Of a stretch of 64,000 nt of DNA, positions 49,722-58,537 are shown one piece after another. Source of the DNA: DAOUJI01 sp965197415. GTDB taxonomy: Bacteria > Chloroflexota > Dehalococcoidia > Lucifugimonadales > JAGWBF01. Below the pieces are notes generated by a model. It did not search any database. It was not told the DNA's origin and saw nothing but the letters and a program-made list of their open reading frames with translations. The DNA lies in NCBI GenBank assembly GCA_965197415.1, contig OZ240207.1, positions 744,001-808,000 on the forward strand, read 5' to 3'. The translations under genes were made by a program, and so were the position numbers. The first letter of the stretch is position 1. Every line of letters begins with the position of its first letter.

Positions 49722-51037
49722 TTGGCCGCCTCGTCCAGAGCTGAAGCTAGGGTGTCTATCTCTTCGCGGGTGTTCATCTCGGTGACACAGACCAGCATCC
49801 CGTTTTCGACCAGGTCTGATATGTCCAGACCTCCTACGATGTTTCGTCCCAGCAGAGAAGAATTGACCTGTGAGGGCGGCCTGGGGCAATTCACGACAAA
49901 CTCATTGAAGAAGACTCTATCAGAGGGCACGGAGTAACCGGACAGCGAATCAATCAAAGAGGCTGTGTAGTGGGCTTTGTGGTAGCAAAGCTCCGCCGCC
50001 TGGCGCAACCCTTCTTTGCCCATGATAGCCATATAAACGGTGGAGGCCAGTGTCATAAGGGCCTGATTGGTGCAGATGTTGCTGGTGGCCCGCTCCCGGC
50101 GGATATGTTGCTCCCTGGCGCTCAAGGTCAGCACGTAACCCGTGTCCCCTCTGGCGTCCACCGTGCGTCCGGCTATCCTCCCGGGAATCTGCCGGACGTA
50201 TTCCATACGGCTTGCGAAAAGTCCGTAGTAGGGGCCTCCGTAACTGATGGGTATGCCGAGGGCCTGGCCTTCGCCAGTGACTATGTCGGCGTTGTACGCC
50301 CCTGGAGACTTGAACAGCGCCATTGCGATGGGGTTCGCCGAGACTACGAACAGCGCCCCTGCGTCATGGGCCTGCTTTTCCAGTCCGGACATGTCCTCCA
50401 CGTATCCAAAGAAGCTGGGGTATTGGACCAGGAGACATGCCGCTTCCGGAGGCAGGGCGGCCCCCGGCTCTATGTCCGTCACCTCGATGGACTGGGGCGC
50501 CGTATAGGTCGCCACCACCTGCCGATAGGTCGGTGAGAGTGTATTCAGCGCTGCTACGTTCCTGCGGCCTGTGATGCGGCAGGCCATGAGAGCCGCCTCG
50601 GCCAGGGCTGTGGCGCCGTCATACATGCCTGCGTCGGCTACTTCCATTTCAAGCAGGTTGCACACCAAGGTCTGGAAGTCGAATGTGGCCTGAAGAGTCC
50701 CCTGGCTGACCTCCGGTTGGTAGGGGGTATAGGCTGTGAGGAACTCGCCTCGGGTTATGAGGGCCCGGACGACGCTGGGGATGAAATGGTTGTATGCTCC
50801 ACCGCCCAGATAGGACGACCTCTGCCCTAGATGTTTATTCTCCTCGGCGAGTGCGGCCATCTCTCGCCGAAGCTCGAGTTCTGACATCGGAACGGGCAGG
50901 TCCAAGCGCGGGTCTCGCAGGGCTTGGGGAATGTCGAGGAACAGGTCGTCTATCGAGGCAGCGCCCACCACGTCGAGCATATCGCGACGCTCGGCGTCCG
51001 TGTTGGGTATGTAGTGGTTAGGCGCTCTTTCGGTCAC
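49718..51037 (-). CDS. gcvPA: Glycine dehydrogenase (decarboxylating) subunit 1
   Basis: The N-terminal half of the split P-protein, 439 residues, forming a heterotetramer with GcvPB. It begins HYIPNTDAERRDMLDVVGAA and includes FLGGGAYNHFIPSVVRA-like YLGGGAYNHFIPSVVRALIT, YTPYQPEVSQGTLQATFDFQ (about 115-134), and SNICTNQALMTLASTVYMAI (about 320). No catalytic lysine is expected here. It overlaps gcvPB by four bases and lies 92 bases after gcvH. Confidence 0.95.
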   Translation of the reverse strand: MTERAPNHYIPNTDAERRDMLDVVGAASIDDLFLDIPQALRDPRLDLPVPMSELELRREMAALAEENKHLGQRSSYLGGGAYNHFIPSVVRALITRGEFLTAYTPYQPEVSQGTLQATFDFQTLVCNLLEMEVADAGMYDGATALAEAALMACRITGRRNVAALNTLSPTYRQVVATYTAPQSIEVTDIEPGAALPPEAACLLVQYPSFFGYVEDMSGLEKQAHDAGALFVVSANPIAMALFKSPGAYNADIVTGEGQALGIPISYGGPYYGLFASRMEYVRQIPGRIAGRTVDARGDTGYVLTLSAREQHIRRERATSNICTNQALMTLASTVYMAIMGKEGLRQAAELCYHKAHYTASLIDSLSGYSVPSDRVFFNEFVVNCPRPPSQVNSSLLGRNIVGGLDISDLVENGMLVCVTEMNTREEIDTLASALDEAAK

Positions 51038-51129
51038 TGCTCCACTCAGCGCTTGACCAGATCTCTCGTCTCAGGTCCTCTGGAGCCGCTGGCACGTATG
51101 GCCGAGGGCCCAGATAGTGCCAGGGGCCG

Positions 51130-51519
51130 TCAGTCCGATGGTTCAGCCAGCAGGTCTTCGTATTCACTGGCCGTCAACAAACCGTCCAACTCCGACAGGT
51201 CGGAAAGACCCACTCTTAGAAGCCATCCCTTGCCGTAGGGGTCGTCGTTGACCACCTCGGGGCTGTCCGCAGCCTCCTGGTTGGTCTCCAACAGTTCTCC
51301 GCTCACCGGCGAAAAGAGGTCGTTGACCGCCTTCACCGATTCGATCTCTCCGAACTTGCCAAATTGCTCGAGCCGGGCGCCCGGCAAGGGCAAATCCAAG
51401 AAGACCACGTCCCCCAACTGGTCCTGGGCGTAGTGGGTGACGCCGACAACCCCCGTGGTCCCGGACTCCAGCTTAACCCACTCATGCTCTTTGGAATATT
51501 TCCTGTCGGTTGGGTTCAT
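51130..51519 (-). CDS. gcvH: Glycine cleavage H protein
   Basis: The lipoylated carrier of the glycine cleavage system, 129 residues. The lipoate lysine is in GEIESVKAVNDLFSPVSG (about residue 65), with the family's HEWVKLESGTTGVVGVTHYA near the N-terminus. It overlaps gcvT by four bases (ATGA). It is of usual length. No lipoate synthesis gene is in the window. Confidence 0.96.
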   Translation of the reverse strand: MNPTDRKYSKEHEWVKLESGTTGVVGVTHYAQDQLGDVVFLDLPLPGARLEQFGKFGEIESVKAVNDLFSPVSGELLETNQEAADSPEVVNDDPYGKGWLLRVGLSDLSELDGLLTASEYEDLLAEPSD

Positions 51520-52613
51520 TTTGAGGCGCCTCTGGAGTAGAAAGGCATGTCCACCATTTCCGCCTGTGAGAGTTTACCACGTATGTCAACAAAGATTTCC
51601 CGGCCCGAAGACGCGGTGTCGGCGTCCAAATACCCCATCGCAATCACCCTCCCCAAAGTGGGTGAATGGGTCCCGCTGGTCACCGCGCCGACGACCTTCC
51701 CTTCAGACGTCAGCGGATAACCGTTCCGGGCTATGCTCCGCCCTTCTACGTTCAGCCCCACCAACCTGCGCGAGACGCCCTCCTCCAGCTGGCGACGGAC
51801 AACGCCTGCTCCGACAAAGTCATGGTCTAGCTTGGCGAACCTGTCGAGACTCGCTTCAATAGGCGTGGTCGTGGGGTCAATGTCGTTTCCGTGGAGCGGA
51901 AGGCCTGCCTCCAAGCGAAGCACGTCCCTGGCTCCCAGACCGCAGGGCGACGCTCCCTGTTCCATCAACGCCCGCCACAACTCCGGGGCTTCTCCGGCTG
52001 CAACCGTCAGCTCGAACCCGTCCTCGCCCGTGTAACCGGTGCGGCCTACAAAGGCGTCGATTCCAGACGCCGTAGTGTTCGCGGACGCAAAAAACCTGAG
52101 CGATGACAAGTCGAGGGGACTGATTCTTCCCAGGGCTTGAACCGCCTGGGGCCCTTGGAGGGCTATCATGGCGGTGCTTTCGGTGACATCGTCCATTGAC
52201 GTCTCCGGAAACTTCTCCGCCGCCCAACCCTTAATCCATTCCACTACCTGCGGGCGGTTGGACGCGTTGCAGACCAGAAGGAACTCTTCATCGGAACGGC
52301 GATAGAAGACCACGTCGTCAATAATTCCGCCCTGTTCGTTGCATATCAGGGCGTACCGGGCCCTTCGAACCCTCATGGAGGATGCGTTGGCGGTCGTGAC
52401 CCAATCCAGCAAGCCTGGGGACTGGGAACCCGTAATTTCCAGCCTACCCATGTGGGACACGTCGAAGATTCCCGCCCCGGACCGCACTCCACGGGTCTCG
52501 GCCAGTATCCCCTGGTACTGGATCGGCATCTCCCACCCCGCAAAGGGAACCATGCGGGCGCCGAGGGAAACGTGTAGGTCATAGAGCGCGGTGTGAGACA
52601 GGTCAGCTGTCAT
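51516..52613 (-). CDS. gcvT: Glycine cleavage T protein (aminomethyltransferase)
   Basis: GcvT transfers the methylene group from the H-protein-bound aminomethyl to tetrahydrofolate and releases ammonia. The 365-residue protein has MVPFAGWEMPIQYQGILAET near residue 17, FDVSHMGRLEITG (about 50), RTGYTGEDGFELTV (about 190, catalytic region) and ARDVLRLEAGLPLHGNDID (about 228). First gene of the gcv group; it starts 49 bases after the upstream ABC exporter gene. I looked for a glycine riboswitch ahead of it and saw none. Confidence 0.96.
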   Translation of the reverse strand: MTADLSHTALYDLHVSLGARMVPFAGWEMPIQYQGILAETRGVRSGAGIFDVSHMGRLEITGSQSPGLLDWVTTANASSMRVRRARYALICNEQGGIIDDVVFYRRSDEEFLLVCNASNRPQVVEWIKGWAAEKFPETSMDDVTESTAMIALQGPQAVQALGRISPLDLSSLRFFASANTTASGIDAFVGRTGYTGEDGFELTVAAGEAPELWRALMEQGASPCGLGARDVLRLEAGLPLHGNDIDPTTTPIEASLDRFAKLDHDFVGAGVVRRQLEEGVSRRLVGLNVEGRSIARNGYPLTSEGKVVGAVTSGTHSPTLGRVIAMGYLDADTASSGREIFVDIRGKLSQAEMVDMPFYSRGASK

Positions 52614-52662
52614 TGGATCGAACCGAACAGATGCTTAGCCAAACAATCCCGGGGGCAGGAGG

Positions 52663-54564
52663 TTAATCGTCGTCGCCTGCGTGGACCTTTGACGCGTCTC
52701 CGGCGACGGACTCTACTTCTAAGCCGTAGTTGATGGCGTAGAGCCTTGCGTAAGCGCCTCCCTTGGCCAGAAGCTCGTCGTGGTTCCCCACTTCAACCAA
52801 CTCTCCACTATCCAATACTACGATCTTGTCGGCGTTGCGGATTGTCGAAAGGCGGTGGGCTATAACCAGCGAAGTCCGTCCCTGGAGGACCTCTCGCAGG
52901 GCTGCCTGAATAAGCAGTTCGGTCTGTGTGTCGATGTTTGCAGTGGCCTCGTCGAGAATCAGAATCTTGGGGTCGCAAACTATGGCCCTGGCAAAGCTCA
53001 AGAGCTGCCGCTGACCCACACTCAGGTTGATGCCACGCTCGGCCAGCATGGTGTCGTAGCCGTTTTCCAGCCCCATGATGAAGTCGTGGGCGCCGACGGC
53101 CTTGGCCGCGGCCATCACGTCACCGTCCGAGACCTCTTCGTGGGAGTATCGGATGTTCTCCATAACGGTGCCGGTGAACAGATATGGTTCCTGAAGCACC
53201 ATGCTCATCTGGCTCACCGCAGACTGGCGCTTCACGCTTCTCAGGTCGTGGCCGTCTATCTTTATGCTTCCGCCGGTTACGTCAGCGAACCTGAGCAGCA
53301 ACGTAACGAAGGTGCTCTTGCCGGCTCCGGTGGCGCCAACCAGGGCCACCGTCTCTCCCGGTTCTATCTCCAGGTTCACGTCCTTCAGCACCTCTACCCC
53401 GGGGACGTAGTGGAAGTTGACATGCTCGTATTGGACACGCCCCTCTATGGTGGGCATCTCCACCGCTTTGTCTGCGTCCTTCACCTCGGGCTTCAAGTCA
53501 ATGATTTCGAAGATTCGGACTCCCGCCGCCATGGCCCGCTGGAGTTGGCTGTACTGCATGGCGAGGTGCCGCACGGGCTCCACGCTGCGCTGAATGTACA
53601 TCGTGAATGTGACCATCACCGCCCAGTCGAGCGAGCCGCCAAGCACACGCTCGCCGCCGAAAACGATGATCACTCCAATGGCGAATCCCATCAACAACTC
53701 GACCATGGGGTTGAGGGCGCCGGAGAAGCGGCTAGCCTGCACATTGGCGTCGAGGTATTCCTGGTTGAGAGTATTGAAGTGCTTCAGGTTCTGGTCCTGG
53801 CGGTTGAGGCTCTCCACTACCCGAATGCCCGATATGTTCTGGTTGTACTCTCCGTTGACCATAGCTATGGCTCTTCTGATGCGCATGAAGGACCTCTTGG
53901 CAAACCTCTGCCAAAAGAAGAGCAGTCCAACAAGTACGGGAAGCATGGCCATGCATATTAGAGTAAGCTGCCAGTCTATGAACATCATGATGACCCAGAT
54001 TCCGACCAAGCTGAGCATGTCGGCCATGCTCTGTACGAAGAGCTCGAAGGCTTCCTGAACCTGAATCAAGTCGCTGGTGTTCCGGGACATGATTCTGCCT
54101 ATCGCCGTCCTGTGGAAGAAGGAGGGAGACAACCTCTGGAGGTTCCGAAACATCTGGTTCCGGACGTCGTAGAGGATCGCCTGGCCTACTCTGGGCATGA
54201 ACGCGAACTGGACATAGTTGGCGAGGAAGTGGATGACCATGACTCCCATGAATATGGCGCCCATGATGTGGACGCCATTGACGTCCCCATCATTCACGAA
54301 CTGTTTTATGCCCAGATAGAGCAGAAGAGGCAATGAGACATTGGCTGCCACGTAGACCAAAACGCTCGCAACGGCTATTGAAACGTGCAGTTTCTTGTTA
54401 TGGAGGTATCGCAGCAACCGGGTTACCACTTTGTGGTCGTAGGCGGCGCCGGTGATGCCCTCGTCGGAAAGCCCTTCCATGTTGGCGGCGCGAAAACCGT
54501 CGGACTGAAGGCCCCTGACGCCTCCCATCATCATGCCACCGCCCATTCCTCCGCCGAAACGCAT
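52663..54564 (-). CDS. ABC exporter half-transporter, canonical Walker B subunit
   Basis: This 633-residue exporter subunit has a Gly/Met-rich start, six membrane helices in about residues 60-350 and a C-terminal ATPase. Walker A is VGATGAGKSTF (about 413), the signature is LSVGQRQLLSFARAI (about 515, LSVGQ replaces LSGGQ), and Walker B is ILILDEATANID with the catalytic Glu. With the next gene upstream it forms a heterodimeric type IV exporter (YknUV/BmrCD-like). Its ATG overlaps the stop of that gene (TAATG). The substrate could be lipid, peptide or drug. Confidence 0.92.
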   Translation of the reverse strand: MRFGGGMGGGMMMGGVRGLQSDGFRAANMEGLSDEGITGAAYDHKVVTRLLRYLHNKKLHVSIAVASVLVYVAANVSLPLLLYLGIKQFVNDGDVNGVHIMGAIFMGVMVIHFLANYVQFAFMPRVGQAILYDVRNQMFRNLQRLSPSFFHRTAIGRIMSRNTSDLIQVQEAFELFVQSMADMLSLVGIWVIMMFIDWQLTLICMAMLPVLVGLLFFWQRFAKRSFMRIRRAIAMVNGEYNQNISGIRVVESLNRQDQNLKHFNTLNQEYLDANVQASRFSGALNPMVELLMGFAIGVIIVFGGERVLGGSLDWAVMVTFTMYIQRSVEPVRHLAMQYSQLQRAMAAGVRIFEIIDLKPEVKDADKAVEMPTIEGRVQYEHVNFHYVPGVEVLKDVNLEIEPGETVALVGATGAGKSTFVTLLLRFADVTGGSIKIDGHDLRSVKRQSAVSQMSMVLQEPYLFTGTVMENIRYSHEEVSDGDVMAAAKAVGAHDFIMGLENGYDTMLAERGINLSVGQRQLLSFARAIVCDPKILILDEATANIDTQTELLIQAALREVLQGRTSLVIAHRLSTIRNADKIVVLDSGELVEVGNHDELLAKGGAYARLYAINYGLEVESVAGDASKVHAGDDD

Positions 54565-56414
54565 TAACCGGTCCCTCCATCCCTGACTACTGCTGGGGCG
54601 GCGCTGACGTTTGCCCCGTCTCCGTTGGAGCTGGCCAGTGTGGCGTCCATCAGGACGTCCTCCTGGGGCTTCAACTGCAATTCATATATGTCCCGGTACA
54701 TGCCGGCCTTCGCCATAAGCTCGTCATGGCTGCCCTGCTCGGCCACACGACCGTTGTCCAACACCATGATTATGTCGGCTTCCCGGACTGTGCTTAAACG
54801 GTGGGCTATGACGAAAGTCGTCCTACCCTTCATAACCTCTTTCATGGCCTGATGAATTTGCCGCTCGGTTTCAACGTCCACACTGGAGGTCGAATCATCC
54901 AAAACCAGCACCGGAGGGTCAAGTAGGATGGTTCGGGCTATAGATAGCCGCTGCCTCTGGCCTCCCGAGAGGGTTACTCCTCTCTCCCCCACCCAGGTGT
55001 CGTAGCCGTCGGGCAAGCTGGCGATGTGGTCATGGAGTTGGGCGGCCTTTGCCACCCTGACCACGTCGTCCATCGTGGCGCCTGCGGCCCCGTAGCCGAT
55101 GTTGTCCCTGATTGTAGCCCCGAAGATGAAAACGTCCTGCTGGACGATGCCCACGTTTCTCCTGAGGGACTCCAGAGTGAAGTCTCTGATGTCCTGGCCG
55201 TCGACCAGCACCCGCCCATCCGTGGGGTCGTAGAAGCGCGGCAGCAGGTTCACCACGGTGCTCTTGCCGCTGCCAGGGGCGCCCAAAAGGGCCACAACGG
55301 ATCCGGTAGGAATATCGAACTCCAAGCTTTGCAAGGCGGGTATCTCTGGTGCGTAGGAAAAGCTGACTTTCTCAAAGCGGACGTTGCCTTCCGTGCGACC
55401 TATGGGCTTCGCGTCGGGCTTTTCCACCACGGGCGACATAGCGTCGAGGATGGCGAACAGTCTCTTGCCCGACGAGGCCGCCCTGGCGAAGCTGTTGACT
55501 ATAAAGGGCAGCATCCTGATGGGGGCGTTGATTTGGTTGAGGAGCAGGATAAAGGTAGTCAACTCTCCTGGGGTGATGTCTCCGTTGATGATTTCCAGAC
55601 CGCCGTACCAGAAGAGTCCACCCAGCACCGCTGTAAAGTAGAGGGTCATCCAGGCGCTTTCAGTTCCCTGGAGACGCTCCGATTTGTAATGCTGGTCTCT
55701 TAGCTCCGCGACTTTCTTATCGTACTTCCGGCTCTCGTGGTCCTCGCTGGCAAAGGCTTTGACAACATGCATTCCGGCCAGGTTCTCCTGGAGAACGGTC
55801 ACGGACTCTCCCATTATTTCCTGGGTGCGAGTCCAGTACTCTCTGCCCTTGCGCCCCACGACTCCGGCCCTCATAGCAACGAAAGGCGCGAAAGCTATGG
55901 AGATCAGGGTCAATTCCCAACTGATGAACATCAGCCAGATTCCCAGCGCTATCAGCCTGACACCCACCTCTATGGAACGGACCAGACCCATCATCACGAA
56001 ACGACGCACCGCCTCCACGTCGGAGGTGGCGTTGGACATCAGGCTGCCTGTGTGCTCCTTGTCGTGGAAGGCGAAGCTTAGGTGCTGCAGCTTGTCGTAG
56101 AAGGAGTTGCGCAGGTCGTAGGAAACCTTTTGAGCGAGGGTGTCAACAAGATAGGTGCGGACGCCGTCCAAAGCTCCCCGGGACAGCCCCACTGCCATCA
56201 GTATGCCCGCCCACATGATCAGAGTGGAGCGGGTTACGTCGCTGAGGGAAACGATTTTCCCGCCGTCAAGTACGACCAGCAGGTCTACCGCGTGACCGAT
56301 AATCCAGACGATGCTAAGTGCTGCGGCGATAGAGCCAAAGAAAGCGATGTAGGCTATGATCAGGCGCTGCTTGTAGCGCCATGACATGCCCGTAATTCGA
56401 ATCAGTGTTTGCAT
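54564..56414 (-). CDS. ABC exporter half-transporter, degenerate Walker B subunit
   Basis: This 616-residue partner has the membrane domain in residues 20-330, Walker A LGAPGSGKSTVVNLL (about 378) and signature LSGGQRQRLSIARTI (about 481). The Walker B end reads VLVLDDSTSSVD, so the catalytic Glu is replaced by Asp; in heterodimeric exporters one site is often degenerate in this way. Upstream there is no Shine-Dalgarno; a minus-strand TATAAT touches the ATG. A later ATG at 56387 (MSWRYKQRL) is another possible start. It leads the two-gene exporter operon and possibly the gcv genes. Confidence 0.92.
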   Translation of the reverse strand: MQTLIRITGMSWRYKQRLIIAYIAFFGSIAAALSIVWIIGHAVDLLVVLDGGKIVSLSDVTRSTLIMWAGILMAVGLSRGALDGVRTYLVDTLAQKVSYDLRNSFYDKLQHLSFAFHDKEHTGSLMSNATSDVEAVRRFVMMGLVRSIEVGVRLIALGIWLMFISWELTLISIAFAPFVAMRAGVVGRKGREYWTRTQEIMGESVTVLQENLAGMHVVKAFASEDHESRKYDKKVAELRDQHYKSERLQGTESAWMTLYFTAVLGGLFWYGGLEIINGDITPGELTTFILLLNQINAPIRMLPFIVNSFARAASSGKRLFAILDAMSPVVEKPDAKPIGRTEGNVRFEKVSFSYAPEIPALQSLEFDIPTGSVVALLGAPGSGKSTVVNLLPRFYDPTDGRVLVDGQDIRDFTLESLRRNVGIVQQDVFIFGATIRDNIGYGAAGATMDDVVRVAKAAQLHDHIASLPDGYDTWVGERGVTLSGGQRQRLSIARTILLDPPVLVLDDSTSSVDVETERQIHQAMKEVMKGRTTFVIAHRLSTVREADIIMVLDNGRVAEQGSHDELMAKAGMYRDIYELQLKPQEDVLMDATLASSNGDGANVSAAPAVVRDGGTG

Positions 56415-56604
56415 ATTATAAGACGGGATTCGGGCCAGGCCCTGCCCGGCGGGAAGAGGCCGCGTCTGCCTAGTATCAGCAAACGGATTATAATACTATC
56501 CCACCATTACGCACAACCTTCTACGGCCCGACCTTATTCCCATTCACCGCCGGCGGAGGTGTACCCCGTGAAGCGGGTAAGGTATCTTTGGAGGAAAGCG
56601 GCGC

Positions 56605-57276
56605 TTAAAGCTGGAATATCTTCCTGTATACGGCCGGCGAGCCCGTGGCATGGGTCATTACAGCCCGCATCTCCGGTGACTTGGGGTTGGACTCCCGGGC
56701 CTTGAGCCATTCGTCGGTCTTGGAGACCTCCGTGTCTTCCAACTCGTAGATGGTGCCGTACTTGGGGTCTCCCTCCACCGAAACGAACCGACGCCCGCGT
56801 ATACAGCCCGGCACGGCCTCATACCCCGGAATGTAGATGTTGTTGTACCAGTCATTGAACTCGGCGTCGTGCTCGGCGGGCACGCTCATCCGTCCTATCT
56901 GCAAGGCCGGAGCCAGGTCGTCCGCCGCCGCCGCGTCCGACAGCCGGTCAGGGTGAATCATCCGGTAGATGTATCGGACCACGTTGTGGCCGATTATCAG
57001 CGGGGACATCCGCTTGGTCCATTCGGTGGGATTGTCCCGGAGCTTGACGAACTCCGGGCTGTCCCAGACTTCCGGCGTCTCCATTTCGTATACAGCCAGG
57101 TACTTGGGGCCGCCGCTGACGGCTTCGTACCTGGAGCTATTCAATATCCCCGGCAAAGCGGTCACCTCGGCCAGGTGCTCCTCGTTGTACCAGCGGTTGA
57201 ACTCGTCCTCTTTATCGGCGGAGACGTCCGTGGCAATCATGAAGATTCCGGCGCCTTTTCTTTTGGTCATTTCCAC
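56605..57276 (-). CDS. Double alpha-beta barrel (DUF4286/EthD-like) protein, copy 1
   Basis: A 223-residue protein with two related halves: first DEFNRWYNEEHLAEVTALPG near residues 23-42 with YEAVSGGPKYLAVYEME, second AEFNDWYNNIYIPGYEAVPG with FVSVEGDPKYGTIYELED. Each half looks like a ferredoxin-fold barrel of the EthD/DUF4286 type, so the protein is an internal duplication. It ends SPAVYRKIFQL. Such barrels occur in small-molecule binding or monooxygenase roles; no cofactor is evident. A paralog follows upstream in the same direction, 40 bases away. Confidence 0.75.
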   Translation of the reverse strand: MEMTKRKGAGIFMIATDVSADKEDEFNRWYNEEHLAEVTALPGILNSSRYEAVSGGPKYLAVYEMETPEVWDSPEFVKLRDNPTEWTKRMSPLIIGHNVVRYIYRMIHPDRLSDAAAADDLAPALQIGRMSVPAEHDAEFNDWYNNIYIPGYEAVPGCIRGRRFVSVEGDPKYGTIYELEDTEVSKTDEWLKARESNPKSPEMRAVMTHATGSPAVYRKIFQL

Positions 57277-57316
57277 CCATCCATAATGAGACTGGTCATC
57301 CTGAAACTGGGGCAGC

Positions 57317-57982
57317 CTACAGCTGAAATATCTTTTTGTATATTGCTGGGGAGCCTTGTGCGTGAGTCATCCCGGCCCTGATTCCTTCAGACCTGGGATT
57401 GGACTCCCGCGCCTTGAGCCATTCGGGGGTCTTTGAGACCTCCGTATCTTCGAATTCGTAGACCGTGCCGTACCTGGGCTCACCCTGGACTGAGACGTAA
57501 CGCCTGCCCCGCAGGACACCGGGGACCTTTTCGTAGTCGGGGATGTAGATGTTGTTGTACCAGTCGTTGAATTCCTCGTCCAACTCGTCGGGCACGCTCA
57601 TCCGGCCCAGTTGAATGGCCGGGGCCAGATCGGCTTCCGCCGTGGCCGAATCGAGACTTGTCGGATGTATCCGGTCGTACACATACCGAGCGAAGTTGTG
57701 GCCTATGACGCTGGGAGACATCCTCTTGGACCACTCGCTGGGATTGGTGGCGAATCGCCTGAACCCTTCCTGCTCGGCGTATACGCCGGCTGTTTCCAGC
57801 TCGTATATCGCCAGGTACTTGGGGCCTCCTTGCACCGCTTCGTAACGCGCGCCGTTCAGGACTCCTGGCACCGACGTTACGTCACCCAGATGTTCCTCGT
57901 TGTACCAGCGGTTGAACTCCTCTTCCTTGTCCGCGGGCACATCCGCCATAACCAACAGAAGTCCGGAGCCTTTTCGTGCCAT
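57317..57982 (-). CDS. Double alpha-beta barrel (DUF4286/EthD-like) protein, copy 2
   Basis: A 221-residue paralog of the preceding entry with the same two-half organisation (EEFNRWYNEEHLGDVTSVPG and EEFNDWYNNIYIPDYEKVPG) and an almost identical end, SPAIYKKIFQL. The two genes are tandem duplicates. They lie downstream of the thiolase and OB-fold genes on the same strand with gaps of 40 and 55 bases, so a shared transcript is likely and a role in the same acyl-CoA pathway is inferred. Confidence 0.75.
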   Translation of the reverse strand: MARKGSGLLLVMADVPADKEEEFNRWYNEEHLGDVTSVPGVLNGARYEAVQGGPKYLAIYELETAGVYAEQEGFRRFATNPSEWSKRMSPSVIGHNFARYVYDRIHPTSLDSATAEADLAPAIQLGRMSVPDELDEEFNDWYNNIYIPDYEKVPGVLRGRRYVSVQGEPRYGTVYEFEDTEVSKTPEWLKARESNPRSEGIRAGMTHAQGSPAIYKKIFQL

Positions 57983-58037
57983 ATTCCCACCCCTTGTTGG
58001 ATGTAATAGAGTCTAGCCAACTTTTTTCACGGAGGGA

Positions 58038-58535
58038 CTAGAGACGCCAGGGTTCCCCCTCGGGCGGCTCGTCGGAGAGCTTCCACTGAGGGATGGTAAG
58101 GCCCTCAGACTCGTCCTGATAGACAATCTGCACCCTCTTGCCGATGGCGCAGTTTTCCTCCTTCTCAGGACCGAAATTGTCGTCCACCAGGTTGGCGGTG
58201 ATTCTCAACCCGTCGTCGGACGTTGGCTGTCCCCTCTGTTCGTCCAGCTCCACCAGGACTATGGCAAAGGGAGCGAAGTCTTTGAACCCGGTCATCACCG
58301 TGTGGGCGACTATCTGGTAGCTGTATATCGTGCCCTTGCCGCTAACCTCCTGCCACTCCCAATCGTAGGACGGGCAGAAGGGGCAGCCGTGGCTGGGCTC
58401 TCCCCGCATGAGTCCGCAGGACGTGCACTTCTTGCACACCAGCTTGTGGTCCCTGGCCGCCTCGAAATAACCGGAATATTCCGTGTCCTGCTCGGGTATG
58501 TTCAGTCTCAGATTGCGGTACTCGTAAGTGGGCAT
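58038..58535 (-). CDS. Zn-ribbon/OB-fold (DUF35) protein, thiolase partner
   Basis: A 165-residue protein with a zinc ribbon, CKKCTSCGLMRGEPSHGCPFC (about residues 34-54, CxxC...CxxC), and an OB-fold after it (GKGTIYSYQIVAHTVMTGFK). This arrangement is typical of DUF35 proteins that bind acyl-CoA and associate with thiolases. I use ATG 58535, preceded by GAGGAGA; a frame to 58625 begins inside the thiolase gene. The start lies two bases after the thiolase stop. Confidence 0.9.
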   Translation of the reverse strand: MPTYEYRNLRLNIPEQDTEYSGYFEAARDHKLVCKKCTSCGLMRGEPSHGCPFCPSYDWEWQEVSGKGTIYSYQIVAHTVMTGFKDFAPFAIVLVELDEQRGQPTSDDGLRITANLVDDNFGPEKEENCAIGKRVQIVYQDESEGLTIPQWKLSDEPPEGEPWRL

Positions 58536-58537
58536 GG

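Noticed and set aside
52614..52662. Glycine riboswitch ahead of gcvT
   Set aside because: The gap to the upstream exporter gene is only 49 bases and shows no conserved aptamer core.
52780..53961. Plus-strand frame of nearly 400 codons
   Set aside because: Antisense to the ABC exporter ATPase whose motifs are clear; composition (many His, Val, Gly) is that of a mirror frame.
56415..56420. TATAAT on the minus strand as promoter of the exporter operon
   Set aside because: It touches the ATG, so transcription would begin inside the coding region; it could only serve the later ATG at 56387, which is unproven.
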